64,000 nucleotides of DNA from Mesostigma viride (GCA_009746045.1 RPFO01000114.1:675719-739718), one strand, 5' to 3'. Shown: positions 33,708 through 44,819, numbered from the stretch's first letter. Numbers and translations are program-made. Notes: a model not told the origin generated them from the letters alone.

Positions 33708-36314
33708 ATCACTGTCACTGCTGCTAGAAGAGCTGCTACTGCTCTCACCCCCGTTGTGTTTCCCCTGTCCCCCCTCCTTTTCCCTCCGCCCCTTATACTT
33801 TTCCTTCTTCTTCTTCTTCTTCTTCTTCTTCTTCTTCTTCTTCTTCTTCTTCTTCTTCTTCTTCTTCCCCTTCATTCCTTTCTTTTCCTCATCTGCACCT
33901 CCCTCGTTCCCTTTCTTCCCCTCCTTCCCCTTCCCTCCCCCCCCCCCCACTCCCCCGCCCTTCCCCTGCGCAGCACCCCCCCTCCCCCTCCCTGTCATGC
34001 CCCCCAGCCGTTCCCCTCCCCCCCCCTCCTCTCCCTGATGGAGAAACCATCGAGCCATCCGCACGACCCGCCTCACAGACGACGCCAACCCGCGCAGCAT
34101 CCATCGAAACGCATCCCCCTGCTCCCGCTGCCAGGGGGATCCCCTGGGTGACCACACCCCTGGGCTGGTCGGCGAGCAAGGGGGCGTCCGCTCGTCATCC
34201 AACACCGCCGACCAACTCTCCCGCCTCGGCGACATGATCGCAGGGTCCGATGCCTTTACAATATTGCGGACCATGAACCCCGCACTAGGGCCCAAGAAAG
34301 GCTCCGAGGCGGACGCAAGCAGGGGGCCACGGCCATCACCCCTCCCCCCCTCCTGGCCAAAGTCATCATCGACCTTCTTCCCCAAAGAACCTTCACCGGC
34401 AAACGCGCCGCCACCGGATGCGACCGCGGCGTCCTCCAGGGTGCGCCCCAGGTGGGCGGCCGCGATCACCAGGCGGGTCTCCAGGGGGCTGATCCCGGGC
34501 AGAAGCCGCCGCAGCAGGGCGAGCACGGCCAGGGAACGCAGGTGGGGCACCGCCGCACCCACCAGCGGACCAGCCGCGGCAGCCGCGGATGCGGACGCGG
34601 TTGCTACCTGACGGGGCTTGGCCGTGAGAAATGCCTCCAGGGAAAATGGCCCCTTCTTGCGATCTCCTTCGGTGCTTCCACCCCCACCCCCATCATCCTC
34701 GTCATGCTCGTCGTTCTGCCCATGGCCAGCACGGTTTGAGGAATCACGGTCACCATCACCATCATCATCATGATTGTAATCACCATCCCCACTTTGTATA
34801 CTAGTAGTGTGCACCATCGCACCCATGCCCAGCTCGCCCTCCCAAAGTCCCAAGTACCGACGGTGGCTGGCCACCGCCGCCAGCGCGGACGCCGCCTCCG
34901 CCATCTGGCCCCCCATGTACGTGACGAATGCCAGCAATAGCTCTAACGCCGCCTCGGTGTCTTGCCGTGTCGGCATGTCCGTCGAGCCGCCACCATCCAG
35001 GGGGCTAGCCGGCACTTCCGCACCCCGGTCTATTCTCAGCGCCACGTGATCCATGCGGCCATGCAGCCTATTCAAGGCATCCAAGCCAAATTGGCTCCCT
35101 GCTGCGGCGGAGCCTGGGATGCCTGCGTTACCATTCCTGTCCAGGTCTGCCGAGCCATGCAAAGGACTGGACCGACCAATGGATGATGCCGTCATCCCTT
35201 CGCGGGGAGACGCCAGGGTCGACCCTAGCACTTCCTGCTGGCGGCCATACCCTGCCGACTGGCCGACACGGTCGCTTGGGAGGAACCCAGGGTTGCCCCA
35301 CAGGAGCGTGCGTTCGGCACATCGGCAGGGCAGCAGCTCGTCGATGAGCTGGCGACGGGGTAGCTCGTCCGAGGCGCCACGTGCCCCAGCGAGCAACATG
35401 GCCTGTGGTGGGGGGAGTTACAGTTATGGATGGGGCCATGGGGGGCAGGGACTTGAGGGTCATGTGGAGTGTCAGCAAGGGTTGGGAGTTGAGGTCATGG
35501 GGTGGGTCAGCAAGGGTTGGGAGTGAGGTCATGGGGTGGGTCAGCAAGGGTTGGGAGTTGAGGCCATGGGGTGGGTCGGCAAGGGTTGGGTTCCTGCAGC
35601 TGCTGGCACTTTATTTCTTTCCATGACTCCTAAAGCTTCATTAGATCATTGAAAAAACGACAAGCCTTGCAGAATGGCGCCGTTCGGCGTACACAATGCC
35701 GGCAAGTGCTTCTTGACCTTTCAACACGAGCACCCATTGGAACCCTTGGCTGTGCACGACTATTTGTTTGTGATCGATGAACTGTGCACATTTGGTCGAT
35801 CCATTCACACCCGCTGCATATGCTGTACTGCGCTGAATGTGCTGTATTGTGCGTTCTTTGATCTCTTTCTTCAACCATCACCTGGTGGGTGGAGGTGTAT
35901 TAACACACGCGCTGTAGTCCATTGATAGTCCATCATAACCGGCAAGTTGAGCAAAACACATTTCTCATGAGTTAATCAATCCATTTCTGGCCTCAGCTAC
36001 TCAGCAGGTTAGTCAAAGATGAAGTGAGCATAGCTCACCAATCACATGGATTAAAACCTGGATCAAAGCTTATTGGATCCTCCATTACAATGCATACAAT
36101 GGACTTTATTGGTCATTACCTGAAAGTACTCCACCGCGTCCGACCCCAGCCCAGGGATCAGATGACCCGCCAGGGATGCCAGGTCCTCGGCGCCCAGCCA
36201 CCCTGTCGCGTCCCGGTCGGCGCGCGCCACGACCTCCTCGATCCGCCGCCGCTTGGTGGCTCGGCTCACGTTGGCCCCACCCAGGGACTCGTCCAGACCG
36301 CAGAAGATCGCGCC
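23760..36314 (-). CDS. Very large EF-hand-like protein with low-complexity core, 5' end unresolved
   Basis: Likely a calcium-binding or calcium-regulated protein of at least about 2,480 residues. Exons on the minus strand are 36314-36120, 35402-29189 and 24825-23760. The junctions are phase 0 and phase 2, and AG|G recreates one Arg codon across the last intron. Four EF-hand-like modules are visible. Two have near-canonical loops (DRDATGWLGAED in the first exon; DVTGDGMLSHAD in the last). Two are degenerate (LDVMDAGALGPWEAARL near 31170; IDKPHVGRLPPEGV at the start of the last exon). Modules share a second half, ISYPEFLQLAM, ITFQELALAV and LSFKELRDGAV. Between them lie long Lys, Lys/Glu and Ser runs. 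A 17-C run at 30943-30959 breaks the frame. The start codon and any further 5' exons are not identified. The family is unrecognised beyond the EF-hands. Confidence 0.7.
25207..27484. repeat. 28/26-bp tandem array, about 82 copies
   Basis: Units read agtattctgggtgacagcac plus aaccagag, with or without one extra ag and with gaca/gata/ggta variants. On the transcribed strand every unit reads CACCCAG|A, resembling a 3' splice site. The unit has no stop codon on the minus strand in any frame. Confidence 0.96.
27634..28731. repeat. Pentanucleotide array (CCAGT)n / (CCAGC)n
   Basis: About 220 five-base units. The T and C versions are grouped in blocks: CCAGT at 27634-28020 and 28510-28680, CCAGC mainly at 28021-28200 and 28280-28375. 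Occasional ccacc joints punctuate the array. Confidence 0.97.
28918..29108. repeat. 10-bp tandem array (ctaaaagctc)
   Basis: About 18 copies with few changes, beginning 80 bp inside the intron from the EF-hand donor. Confidence 0.95.
29189..35402 (-). CDS. EF-hand gene, giant 6.2-kb exon with one apparent frameshift
   Basis: Begins after acceptor CCACCACAG with GCC ATG TTG and ends at donor ATCAG|GTGCGT. From 35402 to the C run at 30943-30959 it reads in one frame, and from there to 29189 in the next. The overlap is where the EF half-hand ISYPEFLQLAM should follow FFLCSMAVVG. Either the homopolymer length is wrong or varies, or a small intron is hidden there; I found no GT..AG pair with suitable phases. 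Confidence 0.75.
30943..30959. repeat. 17-C homopolymer at the EF-hand frameshift
   Basis: Uninterrupted run of 17 C (poly-Gly on the coding strand). Changing its length by one restores a continuous frame. Confidence 0.8.
32920..32970 (-). repeat. (CTG)n tract encoding poly-Ser
   Basis: Perfect trinucleotide run that reads AGC/Ser on the minus strand inside the giant EF-hand exon. Confidence 0.9.
33121..33440 (-). repeat. TTCTCC/CTTCTT tract encoding Lys/Glu blocks
   Basis: Hexa- and trinucleotide repeats that encode KEKEKE and KKEKKE on the minus strand. All indels in the tract keep the reading frame. Confidence 0.9.
33653..33720 (-). repeat. Second (CTG)n tract encoding poly-Ser
   Basis: About 20 codons of AGC on the coding strand, flanked by Ser/Asp-rich sequence. 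Confidence 0.9.
33800..33867 (-). repeat. (CTT)n tract encoding poly-Lys
   Basis: About 22 AAG codons on the minus strand, next to GKGG-rich sequence. Confidence 0.9.
35445..35592. repeat. ~36-bp tandem repeat in an EF-hand intron
   Basis: About four copies containing gtcatggggtgggtcagcaa, between the acceptor at 35403 and the donor at 36119. Confidence 0.85.
36120..36314 (-). CDS. EF-hand gene, first recognised exon
   Basis: 65 codons from acceptor CGCGCAG to donor TTTCAG|GTAATG, phase 0 at the end. Includes the EF-hand loop DRDATGWLGAED, with Asp 1 and 3, Thr 5, Gly 6 and Asp 12. A longer form starting at 36378 after CTCCAG is possible (phase 2). Confidence 0.65.
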
Positions 36315-36378
36315 CTGCGCGAGCCAGAATTGGTGTGGGGGCCGTACCAGGAACAGGGGGCCATGGTTAGAAACAGTG

Positions 36379-37180
36379 CTGGAGGTATAGCATAGGTATA
36401 GGTATGGTTAGCATATGTATAGGCTCGGTAAAGGGATACTATATAGTACTAGTATACGTATAGGTGTAGGAGAAGAATCACAACCTATATAGTAGGTTGT
36501 ACAGGTACAGTATAGGTTTAGGAATCACAACCTATATAGTAGGTTGAATAGGTATAGGAATCACAAACTATATAGTAGGCTGTATAGGTACAGTATAGGT
36601 ATATGAATCACAACCTATATAGTAGGTTGAATAGGTATAGGAATCACAAACTATATAGTAGGCTGTATAGGTACCGTATAGGTTTAGGAATCACAACCTA
36701 TGTAGTAGGTTGTATAGGTATAGTATAGGTTTAGGAATCTCTACCTATATAGTAGGCTGTATAGGTATAGTATAGGTATATAGTATATGCAGGTGGTGCC
36801 GGAGTAGGTCCACATGGTAAATAGTGGGTCGCAGAACACAGGGCGTACTGTCACAGATACTTGCTTCACAAGGCACCCCCTTCCAACAGGACAGCACCTT
36901 GGACAGTGGGGCCAAGTCACAAATGGGGTGGGGTCATGTCACAAATGGTGGGGTGGGGCCATGTCCCGAATGGAGGGGTGGGGCCATGTCACGAATGGAG
37001 GGGTGGGGCCATGTCACGAATGGTGGGGTGGGGTCATGTCACAAATGGTGGGGTGGGGCCATGTCACAAAAGGTGGGGTGGGGCCATGTCACAAATGGTG
37101 GGGTGGGGCCATGTCACGAATGGTGGGGTGGGGCCATGTCACAAATGGTGGGGTGGGGCCATGTCACGAATGAGCAGGAA
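36379..37180. repeat. Two tandem-repeat blocks upstream of the EF-hand exon
   Basis: 36430-36790 holds about six ~55-bp units containing atcacaacctatatagtagg. 36925-37170 holds about ten 25-bp units with ggggtggggccatgtcacaa. They are probably intronic or 5' flanking. Confidence 0.85.
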
Positions 37181-39492
37181 AGGGAGGTCCACAAGGCATT
37201 CTGGGGCACCTCACAACTCGTAGGTCCAGACAGAAGAATGGGGCACATTGCAAATAGTAGGTCCCAACAGAAGATAAGGGGGGCAAGCTATGCAAGTTAT
37301 GATGCCATCACGGTGACTGCTAGGCGCTCTTTGCCGCGCACGCTTGATCGTATTGGTCGGCATAAGGGGATGAAAATAAGAAAAAACAAGAACAACAGCA
37401 TTAAAAGCCAATGGAAATAGACAAGGCAAGAAAGGACCCCTGGTCCAGGGAAAGATCCCGTCATCCCAGCAAGAGAGCCAGACGCACACAATGGGAGTCA
37501 GACGAACTGTGGATGAACAAACTATGGATGAATAATCGGGCACTTACAATTTCTGGCAAACACACGATCAAGGTATGCTACTATTTAGAGATCATGGGCT
37601 CTTGATCCGCAGGTGATATGGTTCGCCTCTAAATACAGCATCCTCAGTTTGACCATGCTGTACTAAGAAATTTTGTGTGTGTGTGTGTGTGTGTGTGTTT
37701 GGCCAACAGCTAGAATGGCTAGCTAGAATGACCAGCTAGAGAGACCGTAGAAAGTCACCAGCCAGCGGCTATTGGTGGGTGCTATCTCATCTGTTGGCAC
37801 GAACGTTGCGATGAAGCCAACAGCCTGCCTTCTTACAGTAATAGCCCTTATAAGAATGGCCACCTAAAGGACTAGCATCACCAAGGATGACGGATGCTGC
37901 ATGGTCGTGTTGTGCCAGCCAGCATCCTAAGACTGAGACCCCAGTACTCGGATTTTATTCACTACCTTGACTAGAGAGCTGAGTGACCTACGTGAACAGA
38001 AAGCATACAAGAAACTGCTCACAAGAAGAAGGGAGCCCCCCCTTGCTGAAGGCGTAGTTTACCTGACGTAGCAGTCGCCCGTGGTTGTCTGCCGACATCG
38101 TAATCCGTGTCCGTTGGGGAATGTTTTTTTGCCAGACGCCTGTCACACCGCGGCTTCAAGCGCACCCTGTGTTGGCAGTGTCGATGACTTGCAGATCAAA
38201 CTCGAGTGAATGCTCGGCTGCAATCATATAGTACTCAACCAGCGCCTCAGCAACGCTGGCGAACAGGAAAACCTGGCATTGGTGCCCCGGTGCCGTCGGA
38301 AGCGAGAGTGACATAATTCCGGTGGGGAAAATGCTACGCCATAGCCATAAATCCAGCCATTCGATAATTTTAATGGGTGTAGCCAATAAACGTGCTATGA
38401 GGGTAGACGGCTCAAAAGTGACAACATTCTCAGATCCACGCAGAGGTAGTTTAGTACACTTCTTCACGTGTACAGGATTTAGCGAATATGCGTTAAGTTA
38501 GATACGCTGTGGCTGTGGCTGGAGTTTCAATTCAGACACTGCCAAACAAGAAAGAGCTGCTGATATTTTTGGCTCTCCGATTGTGACTAAGGCAATCTTC
38601 CAAGTTATTCAAGGGAACACACAACCCATGCATCCGTGGCTTCCAACGCATGACCAAGCAAGCTGTTGCCTCTCGCCACCACTCTGTTACAAAATTGCTG
38701 CTTTCCCCCATCTATGGCATGGACGACAGAAGATATGACGCGTTTACCCTCGTGATATGCTCCCAACTTGCCATAGCTGTCGAGGGTTTTCTGATCACGC
38801 CTACTGGCCCAGGACTGGCCATACAGTTTTGGACTTCAACGGCATCCTAATATATAACCTCGAGGTCCTGCGCGCCATCTCCACCCGACTGACCCGAGAC
38901 GGACCCGAGACGGACCACAGACGGACCCGAGACGGACCCGAGACGGACATATCAGCCTGGCAGAGTCTTCTGGCAATTGGCCGTCGGACACACAGCGGCA
39001 TCTAGCTAGATACTCCCGATGTACTTGAATTCTGACTTTGTCCTCAGTCTATTGGCAGAATACTAGTGATTCAGATCTTACTGTTGCAGCCGTCAGAAAA
39101 AAATGTTCCTTTCGGAGCGGAACGGGATTTTAGGTCTGTGGTCTGAGTAGCCGGCGCGCGGGAAGCCGGGAACCTCAGCGTTACATATTTTGAACGTACA
39201 TACGCACGCATTTGAAAGCGTTTCCCGCCAGTTCTGTTGGTTGATGAGACTTTCAGAATGTTGACTGATAACACGCGAGGGCGTTCCCACTCGCTACCGC
39301 CCTTCTCAGAGCTAGGTGGTTCGAAATTGCGGCCTGCGACAGTTAAGTTGCGGCCTGGATTTGAATGATAACCTCTTAAACCGGAAGGACTAGCCGGCCA
39401 ACCTCTTCTTTTGTTTTACCTGGCAAATCTCGTGCTCTCTCTCTCTCTGACTCATAATAACGAGTCCACTGATGTCGTGCCTGTAAAAACGC
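37181..39492. other. Region between the EF-hand gene and SLBP, no firm gene
   Basis: Includes a (TG)n microsatellite (37672-37698) and a 10-bp gacccgagac repeat (38888-38950). A minus-strand open stretch at 38156-38467 (ending EFDLQVIDTANTGCA) has protein-like composition but no ATG at its start. It could be an upstream exon of the EF-hand gene, since a possible GGGTGCGC donor is phase-compatible with 36378. No other support. Confidence 0.4.
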
Positions 39493-39685
39493 ATGCCGGC
39501 AAAAGGGCAAATTTGTTCGTACTTGCATGTAAGCGATTTACAAAAGGTAACAGAAGTTGCGGGCTTTCGTAAAGCACCGATGGAAGCATCGCGTGGCGTT
39601 ATTGTTCAGAAAAGCGGAAGCGGAATGCCGTCGTCCGCAATTTGGAGAGACAACACAGCAGCCTGCGACACAACCGCAAGCCACG
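39493..39685 (+). CDS. Candidate first coding exon of SLBP
   Basis: ATG 39493 opens 64 codons ending at a consensus donor CACG|GTAAGT at 39686, phase 1. The downstream acceptor CTGCAG at 40981 is phase-compatible. No homology supports it, so this is only a splice-compatible candidate; the alternative start is ATG 41023. Confidence 0.3.
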
Positions 39686-40286
39686 GTAAGTTATTGCACT
39701 TCTCAGCATGGATGCATCTTTCAAATTCTTGCTAGTCCTGTGTGCCTGCAATGCGTGCAATCACTTCCCGGGTTGTCCCGATGGTGCTTCGCGGTCGGGA
39801 GCATCCGAATCTTCACCTACACGCCATCAACTCGTTTTCTCGCTTAGAATCACATGGACGCAGTAGAACTTTGCATAGGCGACCAGCATGGAGCACATTG
39901 GTCCCGCTTTGGCCCTCGCACTCCTTATCTCCTTATCAAATGAAAGGTTGACATACAAATTATGTCAATCCTGCATTTCGAAAACCAAGTATTGCTGCAT
40001 TCGTTAAAATCCGCATTCGGCAAGGCTCGATTCAGGTAGCAAACTTTTACGCTTGTCTTATGTGTACGGGGGCCGGGACCATGCGTCTTGGCATCCAACC
40101 TTTGATGGCGACATCCCAGGGAACCAGTTCCACCCTGAGCTAACGTCATAGTAGCATCATCCGATAACGTCATAGTAGCATCATCTTTCGTTGCCATGTC
40201 CATTCCATTTTCATTTATCATAATCAATTTCATAATTCGTTTGTGTCATCTCACCGATCCAATCGTCCCTATGCCATGGGCGTACC

Positions 40287-40963
40287 TTCCATCCTTCCTT
40301 CCTTCCTTCCTTCCTTCCTTCCTTCCTTCCTTCCTTCCTTCCTTCCTTCCTTCCTTCCTTCCTTCCTTCCTTCCTTCCTTCCTTCCTTCCTTCCTTCCTT
40401 CCTTCCTTCCTTCCTTCCTTCCTTCCTTCCTTCCTTCCTTCCTTCCTTCCTTCCTTCCTTCCTTCCTTCCTTCCTTCCTTCCTTCCTTCCTTCCTTCCTT
40501 CCTTCCTTCCTTCCTTCCTTCCTTCCTTCCTTCCTTCCTTCCTTCCTTCCTTCCTTCCTTCCTTCCTTCCTTCCTTCCTTCCTTCCTTCCTTCCTTCCTT
40601 CCTTCCTTCCTTCCTTCCTTCCTTCCTTCCTTCCTTCCTTCCTTCCTTCCTTCCTTCCTTCCTTCCTTCCTTCCTTCCTTCCTTCCTTCCTTCCTTCCTT
40701 CCTTCCTTCCTTCCTTCCTTCCTTCCTTCCTTCCTTCCTTCCTTCCTTCCTTCCTTCCTTCCTTCCTTCCTTCCTTCCTTCCTTCCTTCCTTCCTTCCTT
40801 CCTTCCTTCCTTCCTTCCTTCCTTCCTTCCTTCCTTCCTTCCTTCCTTCCTTCCTTCCTTCCTTCCTTCCTTCCTTCCTTCCTTCCTTCCTTCCTTCCTT
40901 CCTTCCTTCCTTCCTTCCTTCCTTCCTTCCTTCCTTCCTTCCTTCCTTCCTTCCTTCCTTCCG
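40287..40963. repeat. (CTTC)n tetranucleotide tract, about 169 perfect copies
   Basis: Uninterrupted for roughly 675 bp. On the SLBP sense strand it is pure pyrimidine and ends 18 bp before the acceptor-like CTGCAG at 40979-40981. Open frames through it (FLPS or GRKE repeats) are not taken as genes. Confidence 0.98.
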
Positions 40964-41022
40964 GCCCCGATGCCCCTGCAGGTGGGGGGGCACGTCCCCT
41001 GACCACCTGGCCCCAGCCGACC

Positions 41023-42043
41023 ATGCCGCACCGCGACCACCCGTACCACAAGTCTCCGTACCGTAATCACGGGCACCACGGGCCAGCGAGGCATGCGGGC
41101 GACCATGGGCGCAGGGAGGGGCGCGAGAACCGGGCAGACCATGCAGCGTGCCCTGCCAACGATGGCAAGCATGGCCCGCCTGGTGACCACCAGGGTGATG
41201 CCCCCGTCAAGCATGGCCCTGCGGCGTGCCATGCGAGCGATAGCAAGCATGGGCAAGCCAGGGGGGCGGCCAGGGAGAGCACCTCTCACGCCGCACGCGG
41301 TGGTCATGACAACGAGACGTCGGTGCCCGGGAGGCAGCGGGACGAGGGGAGCGGCCAATGGCAAGGGGAGCTGATGAGGAGGAGAGTTGAGATGAAAAGG
41401 GATGAGGCAGGGGGCAGGATGGGTGGCAGGTTTGGGGAGTTTGACCCTCGCAGGCTGGGGTCGGCACGTTCGGCCCCACAGGGTGGGGGGTATGACGGAA
41501 ATAAGCGTGACGGAAGCCATTGTAAAAGGGTGACCCCACCCCACGCCGTTGCTCAGCAGCCTGCCGTGCCCATCGCACGAAGGATAGACATAGGGACCGC
41601 GCCAGTACGGCCGGATGCGCACGCGGGGGCTGGCGGCGCACAAGCGGGCCGGGTCGGCCTGCAGGAGGGCCGGCCAGCCGTCGAGCGTAACACCGACTGG
41701 GACAAGTGGGAGACTCCCCGCGTGAAGCGCAAATGGGGGGACGAGGACGACGAAGACGAGGATGCTGGCGGTGGTGGTGGCGGCGGTGGTGGCGGTGCCC
41801 TCCTCCGTGCGGGGTCAGTTTCTTGTGGAGGAGCTCCGGCCACCAGGGACCCCCAGGTGCTCGCCAGCCCATGCCCCAGCGTGGGCGCGCCAAGGGATGT
41901 GTCGGACGCCTTCGCGCTGGACGCTGACCAGGGTGGTGGCAGTGGTGGCGGCGATGGTAGCAGTGGCGGTGATGGTGGTGACAAGAGTGGTGGTGGTGGC
42001 GGTGTTGGAGCACGCAAGGCGACGGGCGACCCATTCGATCCCG
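41023..42043 (+). CDS. SLBP: SLBP exon 1 (or 2)
   Basis: From ATG 41023 ([12 protein letters not shown]) to donor CCCG|GTACGC, phase 1. The frame is open upstream to 40982, where CTGCAG could be an acceptor. Confidence 0.75.
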
Positions 42044-44096
42044 GTACGCCAATCAATGAAAGAGGGATGATAGAGGATAAATGATAGAATGCACCTATTT
42101 GCAATAGAAGGCTCCTAATTGCAACCATGGCATCAGTAGTCCTATCCATTGATCACAGTACGCCAAGTGCGGGAGGTGTTTTGCATCACGCAATCCTATC
42201 ATCTGGCAGTTTGTCGTGAATGTTGAACAAGGCGTGCTGTGTGCGGTAACCTGCAATCATCATGGCAACATCTAGTGCTATATACCGTCGTATGGCACTA
42301 GGGTGATAGGGATGCTGGTGCCGACGATACCTGCTACATATTTCCAGGAATTGTTTTAGTAGGGGCTGGCACACGATACACCTCTGCTGCCGTGATAGTT
42401 GCAGGATTTACAAGGGCATTTTGCGAGAGCGTTACATGGGCGTTACCAGGGCATTTTGCGAGTTTTTTTTCCCCCGCGCTTCGTGTGACCCTGGGCCCCT
42501 CGTATGTGCAGTCAATGGGGGGGGGCAGCCCTGTGTGCCTTCACCGTTGCCGCTCCCTTCACTCCCATCCCCTACTCCCTGATTCCCCGCCCCTCCTGCC
42601 CCCTTACCCCCATGCACCTGCCTTTGTTCCTGCCCCCTCCTGTTGCCTCCCCCCTCCCTGCTCATATACCCTGCCCCTGGCCCCCCCCGCCCCCCCGGTT
42701 GCCTCCCCCCTGCCTGTTCATATACCCTTCCCCTTCCACCCCCTTCCCCCTGGTTGCCTTTTCCCTGCTTGCTCTGATACCCCTCCCCTGCCCCCCCCCC
42801 CGCCCCCCTGGTTGTCTTTGTTACGGAGCAGTGACGGACCCGCAGCGCCTGTCGCAGCGGCAGAAGCAGATCGACTACGGCAAGAACACGATCGCGTACG
42901 CGCGCTACCTTAAGGAGGTGCCCCGGTGAGCGCTCCTGGGCGGGTTGGCTTGCGATAATGTTGTAGCTGTCATGTGGGGCTTGTCATGTGGGGCTTGTCA
43001 TGTGGGGCTTGTCATATGTAGCTACAGCTGTCATGTGGCTGCCATGTGTACATATCACAGTAGCTGTTATGCACAGGTAGTTGTCATGTGTGGCCATCAA
43101 CAGGTGTCGCCATCATGTCGCCTTGATGTGGATGATAATGCTGGGGTGGTGGCAGGGGTGAGGATGCAAGTTGATAGGGCAGGGTATGCCCGCTGCCTCA
43201 CAGCCCTGCCCAGATGAGCTGACAGTCGGGTTTATGAAGGATTGGCTGCCTGTGATGGTTGTCTCCAACGAACAGCATGGTCGTCCACTAGGCATGTAGT
43301 AACATGCCCCCTACAGACAGCTCCCCTTTCCGTGTGTCTAGCACAACTTGCTTTCATCAACGGTGACCCCTCGCTCCCCTCCTCATCCCTTACCTCCTCC
43401 CCCACCTCCTCCACCTCGTCTCCAACCTTGCCCCCCACCTCGTGCCCGTTCCTATCTCGCAGGCACCACCGCCGCCGCTCCGACCCGGCCACCCCCGACA
43501 AGTCGCGCGGCATATCCAAGCGCTGCTTTGACGGGCTCGTGCGCGCATGGCGACGCAAGCTCCACCAATGGGACGAGCCGGGGGCTCCCGTCCCCCCCCA
43601 CCTCGCTGACGACCTCACCCATTCTCGCTCTCCCAACATCGATGCTCCCGGGTCCACAGACGGTGGCGGCTGCAAGTATTACGAGGAGCCCGTGGTCCTG
43701 CGGCCCCCGGGTAAACGGCGCCAGGTGGCGGGCCCCGGTGCTAAGGAGACACCAGCGGGTAGCTCGGGAGCTGATGAGGACGTGGATGTGCCGGTTGCTG
43801 GTGTCCCGGGTGGTGTGGCCTCGCGGGGCAAGCCAGTTGGGAGCAGCAGAGATGGGATGGCTCAGCCGAAGGGCTCTCATGATGCCAGAATTAACTCCAT
43901 GCATGCGACTGCAACCAAGCTGGGCATGCTGGCGTCCCCCCCCGGCATGGCACCAAATGGCCAACCGAGCCCCCCGGTGGGGTCGAATGAGGCCAAGGCG
44001 CCCGCTACGACCACACTGTCTATTTTCGACGACTGGGACATGGACGAGGAGGCGACTGCGATGGAATGGGATGAGAACGACGTCAACGTTGATTGA
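41023..44096 (+). CDS. SLBP: Histone RNA stem-loop-binding protein (SLBP)
   Basis: SLBP binds the 3' stem-loop of replication-dependent histone mRNAs and is needed for their processing and translation. Exons are 41023(or 40982)-42043, 42832-42925 and 43463-44096, with phases 1 and 2. The RNA-binding domain is split over exons 2 and 3. The first half is [17 protein letters not shown] followed by LKEVPR. The second half is [18 protein letters not shown] followed by [11 protein letters not shown], which includes the TPxK phosphorylation-site motif and the W..KLH.WD ending typical of the family. The N-terminal part is His/Gly/Asp-rich with an acidic patch ([12 protein letters not shown]). The C-terminal tail ends [16 protein letters not shown] and is acidic. 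With start 41023 the protein is about 582 residues, much longer than animal SLBP, mainly through low-complexity flanks. Confidence 0.9.
42145..42166 (+). repeat. Echo of the SLBP exon 1 donor
   Basis: tccattgatcacagtacgcc resembles the true junction cccattcgatcccggtacgc at 42030-42049. It lies 115 bp downstream in the intron and keeps a GTACGCC donor. Confidence 0.65.
42832..42925 (+). CDS. SLBP: SLBP RNA-binding domain, first half
   Basis: 94-bp exon encoding [20 protein letters not shown] and then [11 protein letters not shown]. Acceptor GGAGCAG, donor CCCCG|GTGAGC; starts after one base of a Val codon and ends after two bases of an Arg codon. Confidence 0.95.
43181..43221 (+). repeat. Echo of the SLBP exon 2 end and donor
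   Basis: Ungapped similarity of 26/38 to 42894-42931. Translated in the same frame it still reads [10 protein letters not shown] beside [10 protein letters not shown]. The donor position reads CAG|ATGAGC, so GT has been lost. Confidence 0.55.
43463..44096 (+). CDS. SLBP: SLBP last exon
   Basis: Acceptor CTCGCAG; begins by completing Arg, then [14 protein letters not shown] and the second half of the RNA-binding domain. Stop TGA 44094-44096. After LHQWD the sequence is low-complexity. Confidence 0.92.
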
Positions 44097-44786
44097 TGCC
44101 TGATGATGGGGGGTGCCTTGCGAAGCCGTTAGATGCACAAGTATACGTCATGCTAGGCCTCACGAGGGAAGCTCGCTCCTCACGTTCTTGTTGTACAATG
44201 CTAATAGCAAGTCACATCGGTTACCATGCCCTTGCCGGGAAGCTCCCCATCCACAGGGGCACCTGGATGTACTTGAAATGCTGGGGCCAGCATGGCGGAT
44301 GTATATGAATGAGACAACCAGCGCAGGCCAGAACTCTGGAGAATCCGGACCGTATATGGCCGGTTGTATCAAGAAGACAAGACCCATTTAGCCCGCATAA
44401 AACAGAAGATGAGACCCTATATCAATGAGATTATTCTAAATAGAAAATGTTGGCATGGTACGAGACAGGCTCACGCCTGGGCAGCCTCCTGGTTTGTTGG
44501 TAAGATGGAGGCCAATGGCTCGCAAGGATAGGTGGCAGGTAGTGATGAAGGAGACCGCCCCCAAGTCAGTGGGGGCTCCGCATGTGACCCAGTTTGGCTT
44601 GCCCATGCGAATGACACGCAAGTACTTACTTTTTGGCATTCATAGCGATTCGGGCCGTGGTGCCCACATGCAACCACCATAACTAGGACCTAGATAGGTA
44701 GCTTCATCCATTCCATCCCATTCCCATTTAGATAGATTAGACCGGTAGGAATGTTTGCACCCATCCATCCATCCATCGGGGTTAAT

Positions 44787-44816
44787 GCTCCGTGACTCCC
44801 CAACGGGAGCACGAGT
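44787..44816. repeat. Hairpin repeat A, copy 1
   Basis: gctccgtgactccccaacgg followed by gagcacgagt. Short inverted ends (gctcc/ggagc) around a ccccaa loop, followed by (attaatta)n. Confidence 0.65.
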
Positions 44817-44819
44817 CTA

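Noticed and set aside
38156-38467. A 103-codon minus-strand gene
   Set aside because: The composition is protein-like, but the open frame starts at GTG, has no recognised domain and only a speculative splice link to the EF-hand gene. It is mentioned in the regional note only.
40196-41002. FLPS-repeat and GRKE-repeat ORFs across the (CTTC)n tract
   Set aside because: The tetranucleotide keeps all frames open on both strands. Only the part after 40982/41023 joins the SLBP frame convincingly.
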